Below are positions 1 to 3,560 of a DNA stretch of 5,152 nt, piece by piece (the stretch's first letter is position 1; each line of letters opens with the position of its first letter). Source of the stretch: an uncultured Thermomicrobiales bacterium (GTDB lineage: Bacteria; Chloroflexota; Chloroflexia; Thermomicrobiales; UBA6265); contig CADCWK010000214.1 of assembly GCA_902806375.1 (NCBI GenBank), positions 1-5,152 of the forward strand, written 5' to 3'. The position numbers were made by a program, and so were the translations under genes. The notes below the pieces were generated by a model, which made no database searches, had not been told where the DNA came from, and worked only from the letters and a program-made list of their open reading frames with translations.

Positions 1-810
1 GAAGCTGGTGAAGCTGACCCCGGAGATCAGCACGAAGGGCGTCCGGATGCTCGGCGTCAGCGACGGCGCGTCCCGGTCAGCGGCACTCCGCTCGGCGGCT
101 GGACTGTCGGTCCGGGCAGGCGGGCGGAGGTCCTTCGTCTCGGGCATCGCGAACCAGGCGATGCCCGTCACGCCGCCCGCGAGGACCGCGTAGACGATGA
201 ACGGGACTTCCAGGCCCAGCCACGAGGCGAGGAAACCGCCGGGGATGGGCCCGAGCCCGACCGCGAAGCCGAAGACGCCCTGGTAGATCGACATCAGCCG
301 CCCCCGGTTGTGCGGGGAGGCGATATCGTTCACGACCAGTTGACCGCCCGTGAGGACCATCGCGGCCCCCAGTCCCGAGACGAATCGCGCCGCCAGGAAC
401 AGGTCGTAATCCGGGGCGAGCGCGGTCAGCAGGTTGCCCGCGACGGTGATCAGCCCACCGACGGCCAGCGTCGCCCGTCGGCCACGGAGATCGGCCAGTC
501 GCCCGGCCGGGACGTTCGCCACGAAGCGGGCGAGCCCGTAGACCGCGATGGTCAGGCCGATCGCGAACTCGCCCACGCCATAGGCCTGCGCGTAGAGCGG
601 CACGACCGGGATGATGGCCCCGAACCCCAGCTGGTTCACCGCGATCAGCAGACACGCCCAGACGAGGATCCGGGCGCGGGACCGGTCAAGGAGGGGCTCG
701 CCGCTCCGTCGCCTCGATGGGAACCGCACGGACCGCAACCTCTCGGGGGAGACCGGACCCGGACCGGTCACGGCATCGCGGTGGACGGGACGGTTCGACG
801 CGCTCGCCAT
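1..810 (-). CDS. MFS transporter (DHA1-like drug/metabolite efflux type), N-terminal 270 residues, C-terminus cut by window edge
   Basis: This is a proton-coupled secondary transporter of the inner membrane; the substrate cannot be told from sequence. The minus-strand frame is open from 810 to base 1 without a stop. It shows six hydrophobic helices at about residues 47-69, 82-104, 113-131, 135-163, 172-196 and 202-222, then a hydrophilic central loop (223-254) and the start of helix 7. MFS motif A is GRLADLRGRR (103-112) between helices 2 and 3. A motif-B-like R142-x3-G146-x-G148 lies in helix 4. Helix 5 carries a motif-C-like G181-x3-G185-x-GP-x2-GG, which is typical of DHA1 antiporters. A full protein would be about 400 residues, so a third or so is missing. 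The ATG at 810-808 is the first start after the in-frame TAA at 930-928. It gives a long Arg/Pro-rich leader of about 45 residues, so GTG at 729-727, with GAGAGG nine bases upstream, is a credible alternative. The gene is divergent from the kinase gene. The family call is firm; drug efflux is only a guess. Confidence 0.9.
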   Translation of the reverse strand, partial: MASASNRPVHRDAVTGPGPVSPERLRSVRFPSRRRSGEPLLDRSRARILVWACLLIAVNQLGFGAIIPVVPLYAQAYGVGEFAIGLTIAVYGLARFVANVPAGRLADLRGRRATLAVGGLITVAGNLLTALAPDYDLFLAARFVSGLGAAMVLTGGQLVVNDIASPHNRGRLMSIYQGVFGFAVGLGPIPGGFLASWLGLEVPFIVYAVLAGGVTGIAWFAMPETKDLRPPARTDSPAAERSAADRDAPSLTPSIRTPFVLISGVSFTSF

Positions 811-879
811 TATCCCTGACGGGACCGGTCGGTGCTCGACGGGGTGCCCGGCCGCGTCTCGGGCGGCCCCGCACCGGTC
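681..879. repeat. Four ACCGGTC motifs clustered at the transporter 5' end
   Basis: ACCGGTC occurs at 681-687, 763-769, 824-830 and 873-879, each centred on the palindrome ACCGGT. Two are in the spacer and two in the first part of the transporter frame, one of which would be leader if the GTG at 729 is the true start. The spacing (82, 61, 49 bases) is irregular. It may be a regulator site or a chance result of GC-rich word bias. Confidence 0.25.
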
Positions 880-918
880 GATACCTCGCCGACAGAAACG
901 GTTGCCCCGGTCGTGCGT

Positions 919-930
919 TAGGGATCCTTA
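919..930. promoter_or_regulatory. Near-palindrome TAGGGATCCTTA, weak operator candidate
   Basis: Ten of 12 positions agree with the reverse complement; the only imperfect pair is G921/T928. It is a relatively AT-rich patch inside a very GC-rich divergent spacer, where a regulator acting on either gene could bind. The left-facing transporter frame stop (TAA, 930-928) falls inside it. There is no second copy in the window, so this is a weak call. Confidence 0.2.
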
Positions 931-1087
931 GTGTTGTGGATCGTCCTCCCTGCGCGCATCCGGTGACCGGGTCGGCGTCCTTCCCACTCCCGCCTGTCAG
1001 CTATCCTGACCGGGACTGGTCGGGGGCCAATTCCGCCCGGCGATCCCCACCCACCGCAGACACCGAACGAGGACGACGCAGGACCGA

Positions 1088-1101
1088 CCAGTCCGGACTG
1101 G
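1088..1101. promoter_or_regulatory. Perfect 14-bp palindrome CCAGTCCGGACTGG at the kinase ribosome binding site
   Basis: Every base of this 14-mer equals its reverse complement, and the symmetry stops at the flanking A/A bases. Its last two bases are the first two of the GGAGG ribosome binding site. As DNA it could be the operator of a dimeric repressor. As RNA it could form a five-pair stem with a CCGG loop that partly occludes the Shine-Dalgarno sequence. A single half-site, GGACTGG, recurs at 1013-1019, just downstream of the possible -10 box. The palindrome is seen directly; a control function is inferred. Confidence 0.45.
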
Positions 1102-1104
1102 AGG
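1100..1104 (+). promoter_or_regulatory. Shine-Dalgarno GGAGG that decides the TTG start of the kinase gene
   Basis: GGAGG lies nine bases upstream of TTG at 1114-1116. The in-frame stretch back to the TGA at 964-966 contains no ATG, GTG or other TTG, so this site supports the rare TTG start. Confidence 0.75.
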
Positions 1105-1113
1105 CACATCGGC

Positions 1114-3432
1114 TTGACGGAATCACAGCGCCGCTTTCAGCAGACCCGGCCTTCGGGTGAGAGAAATCCGGGACGGACGGGCGCGCCAGTCGGTCACGTC
1201 GCGGGGCGTCCCGACGGGTATGGGCCGGCGGAGGCGACCGATCACGCGGTGATCGGCGGTCGCTACGTGATCGAGAGCCGGATCGGCGAGGGTGCCCACG
1301 CCATCACCTATCGGGCCCAGGACCAGCGACTCAAGCGGACGGTCGCGATCAAGGTCCTGCGTTCGCACCTCTCCAGCGACGCGGAACTGGTCTCTCGCTT
1401 CGTCCGGGAGGCCGAACTCGCCGCTTCGATCAGCCACCCCAACGTGGTCGACGTCTACGATGTCGGCACGGATGGCGATGTCTCGTACATCGTCATGCGG
1501 CTGGTGCCGGGCCATGACCTGAAGGAGATCATCCAGGCCGAGGGGCGGCTGCCGGTCGGGCGCGCCATCCCGCTCATCCACCAGATCCTGCGCGGCCTGG
1601 GCGCCATCCATGCGGCGGGGATCGTCCACCGTGACGTCAAGCCGCAGAACATCCTCATCACCCCGGACGGGACGGCCCAGGTGACCGACTTCGGTGTCGC
1701 CTACGCGGCGCTGGCCGAGGGACTGACGACCCAGGGGATGACGGTCGGCACGGCCTCCTATATGGCGCCGGAGCAGGCGCGGGGCGAGCCGGTCACGCAG
1801 GCGACCGACGTCTACGCCGTGGGTGTCGTCTTCTACGAGATGCTCACCGGGCGGGTACCGTTCACCGGGGAGAACCCGATGGCGGTCATGCTCGCCCACC
1901 TCCAGTCCCGGCCGGTACCACCGAGCCAGGCGGTCCCGAACCTCCGGCTGCCCACGCGGATCGAGGAAATCGTCCTGCGGGCGATGGCCAAGGACCCGGC
2001 CCAGCGGTTCGCTTCGACTGGCGCCATGGCCGAGGCGCTGTCCAGCGGGGGCAACCCGTCGCTCGGCCGGGCGGCATCTGGTGTGGCCGGTCCCGAGCGG
2101 TCGGCCGAGGCAACGACGGTGATCGGTGCCGCCGCCCAGGCGTCGCCCATCCCTGCGTCCGGTGAACGGACCGTGGTCGGATCGGCGCTGGGTGGCTACG
2201 GGCAACCGGTCCGTCAGCGACCGCCCGCCCCGCCCTGGCTGTCCGGGCAGGGCGGCGACCAGGAACCGCCCGGTCCCACGATGGGGTCCGGGTCGCCTGG
2301 CGGGCGCGGCAGGGGCTGGATCGTCGCGTTGCTCGGGGTCCTGTTCGGTCTCCTGGCTGTCGGCGCGGTGGCGGTCGCCACCCAGTTCAGCCCGTTCGAC
2401 GGCAGTGGCAACGATGGGACGGTCCCGGCCGGTATCGCCGATGGGGGTGCGGATCCCACCGGCACGACCCCGCCGGACCCGCAGCCGACAGCGGTCCCGG
2501 ATACTCCGACCGCGTCCTTCCAGTCGGTCGCGACCGTTCCACCGCCGTCAGCGACGGCGACGGTGGCGGCGACCGAGCCCCCGACCGTCACGGCGCCCCC
2601 GGCAACGCAGACACCCGTGCCGCCCACCCGCACACCGGTGCCGGCCACCCGCACTCCGGTGCCACCGACCCGGACGCCCGTGCCGCCGACCCGGACGCCT
2701 CAACCGACATCCACGGTAACCCCGACTCTGACCCCGCCGCCAGCGACCATGACCCCGGTTCCGCCGACAGCGACGGTCCCACCACCTCCGACGGCCACCG
2801 TCGCGCCGACCGACACGCCGTCGATCGTCGAGGTCAATCCGACGCGGGAGATCGCCGCGGCCGGCAACGGGAATGGCAATGGCAATGGCAATGGCAATGG
2901 CAATGGCAATGGCAATGGCAATGGCAACGGCAACGGCAACGGCAACGGCAATGGCAACGGGTCAGGGCTCCTGTCGGCATCGGGCGAAGCGACCAGCGAG
3001 ATCGCGATCGCGCCGTCCGACTGGCAAGGGGCCTATGCCAACCTCAATACCGATTTCTACGGCCAGGACTGCGTCGCGTTGTACGGCCAGGGAAGTGGCT
3101 ACGAGCGGGCCACGCTGACCTTCACGATCGATGGGGTGCCGGAGAACGGCGTGACGCTGACTATCAGCGGGATCGACGATGAGTACGACACCACCAACCC
3201 GTTCTCGCTCGAGGTCAATGGTCAGCGCCTCAACTCGAACCAGGGGGAGGTCTCCTTCCCGCAATGGGACGGTCAGACGGGATCTCCGTTCGAACAGTTC
3301 ATCCTGTCACTCGACGCCGGTGCGTTCGTCGACGGCGTGAACACGATTACGATCATCAATGAAGCGCCCGGGGGCGTCGTCAACGAGGGACCGTACTTGC
3401 TGCTGGGAGAGGGCTCCCTGGCGATTGCCTGA
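1114..3432 (+). CDS. Transmembrane receptor-type Ser/Thr protein kinase (PknB family catalytic domain) with stalk and C-terminal beta-rich sensor domain
   Basis: A bacterial Hanks-type kinase of 772 residues that would transfer phosphate from ATP to Ser/Thr of cytoplasmic proteins. The kinase domain is about 51-308. It has a Gly-rich loop G58-E-G60, lysine K80 in VAIK, alpha-C glutamate E99, catalytic loop HRDVKPQN (D174, K176, N179), DFG 192-194, and an activation segment with T205, T206, T210 and T213 before APE (218-220). D232 and R298 are the conserved structural residues. This makes it an RD kinase with all catalytic residues present. A Gly/Pro-rich juxtamembrane linker (309-400) ends in RGR, followed by one membrane helix (401-425), so the kinase faces the cytoplasm. 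Outside are a Pro/Thr stalk (about 445-570), (Gly-Asn)16 at 584-615, and a domain at 620-772 with repeated beta-strand patterns such as LEVNGQ and GVNTITI, resembling galactose-binding/CBM-like modules. There are no PASTA repeats. Its only cysteine is C653. The start is TTG with a good GGAGG. The kinase call is certain; the ligand is unknown. Confidence 0.96.
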   Translation: MTESQRRFQQTRPSGERNPGRTGAPVGHVAGRPDGYGPAEATDHAVIGGRYVIESRIGEGAHAITYRAQDQRLKRTVAIKVLRSHLSSDAELVSRFVREAELAASISHPNVVDVYDVGTDGDVSYIVMRLVPGHDLKEIIQAEGRLPVGRAIPLIHQILRGLGAIHAAGIVHRDVKPQNILITPDGTAQVTDFGVAYAALAEGLTTQGMTVGTASYMAPEQARGEPVTQATDVYAVGVVFYEMLTGRVPFTGENPMAVMLAHLQSRPVPPSQAVPNLRLPTRIEEIVLRAMAKDPAQRFASTGAMAEALSSGGNPSLGRAASGVAGPERSAEATTVIGAAAQASPIPASGERTVVGSALGGYGQPVRQRPPAPPWLSGQGGDQEPPGPTMGSGSPGGRGRGWIVALLGVLFGLLAVGAVAVATQFSPFDGSGNDGTVPAGIADGGADPTGTTPPDPQPTAVPDTPTASFQSVATVPPPSATATVAATEPPTVTAPPATQTPVPPTRTPVPATRTPVPPTRTPVPPTRTPQPTSTVTPTLTPPPATMTPVPPTATVPPPPTATVAPTDTPSIVEVNPTREIAAAGNGNGNGNGNGNGNGNGNGNGNGNGNGNGNGNGSGLLSASGEATSEIAIAPSDWQGAYANLNTDFYGQDCVALYGQGSGYERATLTFTIDGVPENGVTLTISGIDDEYDTTNPFSLEVNGQRLNSNQGEVSFPQWDGQTGSPFEQFILSLDAGAFVDGVNTITIINEAPGGVVNEGPYLLLGEGSLAIA
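2611..2694 (+). repeat. Four tandem 21-bp repeats encoding TPV-P-[PA]-TR in the kinase stalk
   Basis: Residues 500-527 are four copies of the heptad TPVPPTR; the second copy has Ala for the second Pro of the PP pair. A degenerate fifth (TPQPTST) follows. The DNA copies differ mostly at third positions, so the repeat has diverged under protein selection. Pro/Thr alternation predicts an extended wall-spanning stalk, and the periodic Arg would add positive charge every seven residues. The units may expand or contract in frame. Confidence 0.9.
2863..2958 (+). repeat. Hexanucleotide tract, 16 units of GG(C/G)AA(T/C), encoding (Gly-Asn)16
   Basis: Sixteen consecutive hexamers encode alternating Gly-Asn at residues 584-615. 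Eight identical GGCAAT units run from 2875 to 2922, followed by four GGCAAC units at 2923-2946 and mixed units at the ends. Six bases are two codons, so slippage would change linker length without shifting frame. The tract lies between the Pro/Thr stalk and the C-terminal domain and would be a flexible polar tether outside the cell. Confidence 0.97.
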
Positions 3433-3549
3433 CGCGCGGACCAATGGACGGTCGATCTCACGTCGAAACTGACCGGCGGCGATGGTACGCTCAGCGTGAC
3501 AGCCAGTCATCTCCATAGGTCCATGGGATGTGGCACCGGCCTGCGCGGT

Positions 3550-3554
3550 GAGGG
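3550..3554 (+). promoter_or_regulatory. Shine-Dalgarno GAGGG that decides the GTG start of the secreted-protein gene
   Basis: GAGGG stands six bases before GTG at 3561-3563. It favours this start over the in-frame ATG at 3633, which would remove the basic n-region of the signal sequence. Confidence 0.65.
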
Positions 3555-3560
3555 AAACCG

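Larger units (their letters stand above)
811..1113. other. Divergent intergenic region between transporter and kinase genes
   Basis: About 300 bp separate the two divergent genes, and I see no coding gene here. The minus-strand transporter frame is open up to 927 but has no ATG, GTG or TTG upstream of 810, so it is probably untranslated leader. Seen in it: ACCGGTC motifs at 824-830 and 873-879; a GC-rich hairpin (arms 850-855 and 863-868, 7-nt loop) in the presumed transporter leader; a near-palindrome at 919-930; a GACC/GGTC dyad at 1008-1021; and a perfect palindrome at 1088-1101. TATCCT at 1002-1007 resembles a -10 box for the kinase gene, but no good -35 lies 16-18 bases upstream (the nearest, TTCCCA at 981-986, is 15 away). 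No promoter is therefore called. Confidence 0.7.

Noticed and set aside
77..655. Long minus-strand open frame, 192 codons, Arg/Gly/Pro-rich
   Set aside because: It lies out of frame within the transporter gene, whose own frame gives MFS helices and motifs A, B and C. The Arg/Pro/Gly composition is typical of a shadow frame in GC-rich DNA.
310..819. Plus-strand open frame of 169 codons opposite the transporter
   Set aside because: It is antisense to the transporter, low in hydrophobic residues, has no ribosome binding site worth noting, and shows no recognisable domain.
1123..2205. Minus-strand open frame of 360 codons opposite the kinase domain
   Set aside because: It is a long antisense shadow of a strongly coding GC-rich gene; it is Arg/Asp/Gly-rich with no domain, while the sense strand has a full set of kinase motifs.
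2700..2957. Reading frames with Pro-Leu or Met-Ala dipeptide repeats over the hexamer tract
   Set aside because: These are other-frame readings of the GGCAAT/GGCAAC repeat; the Gly-Asn frame belongs to the intact kinase.
2863..2958. CRISPR or mobile-element repeat
   Set aside because: The units are directly abutting hexamers with no spacers, inside an intact reading frame; it is a coding microsatellite.
3449..3475. CGGTC/GACCG inverted repeat after the kinase stop as a terminator
   Set aside because: Only five pairs with a 17-base loop and no T-run; not credible as an intrinsic terminator.
3487..3497. ACGCT-C-AGCGT odd palindrome in the 128-bp spacer
   Set aside because: Five-base arms around one base are too short to support a site, and there is no second copy.
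3531..3546. TGGCAC followed by TGC, resembling a sigma-54 -24/-12 promoter
   Set aside because: The GG to GC spacing is not the required ten bases and TTGC is absent.
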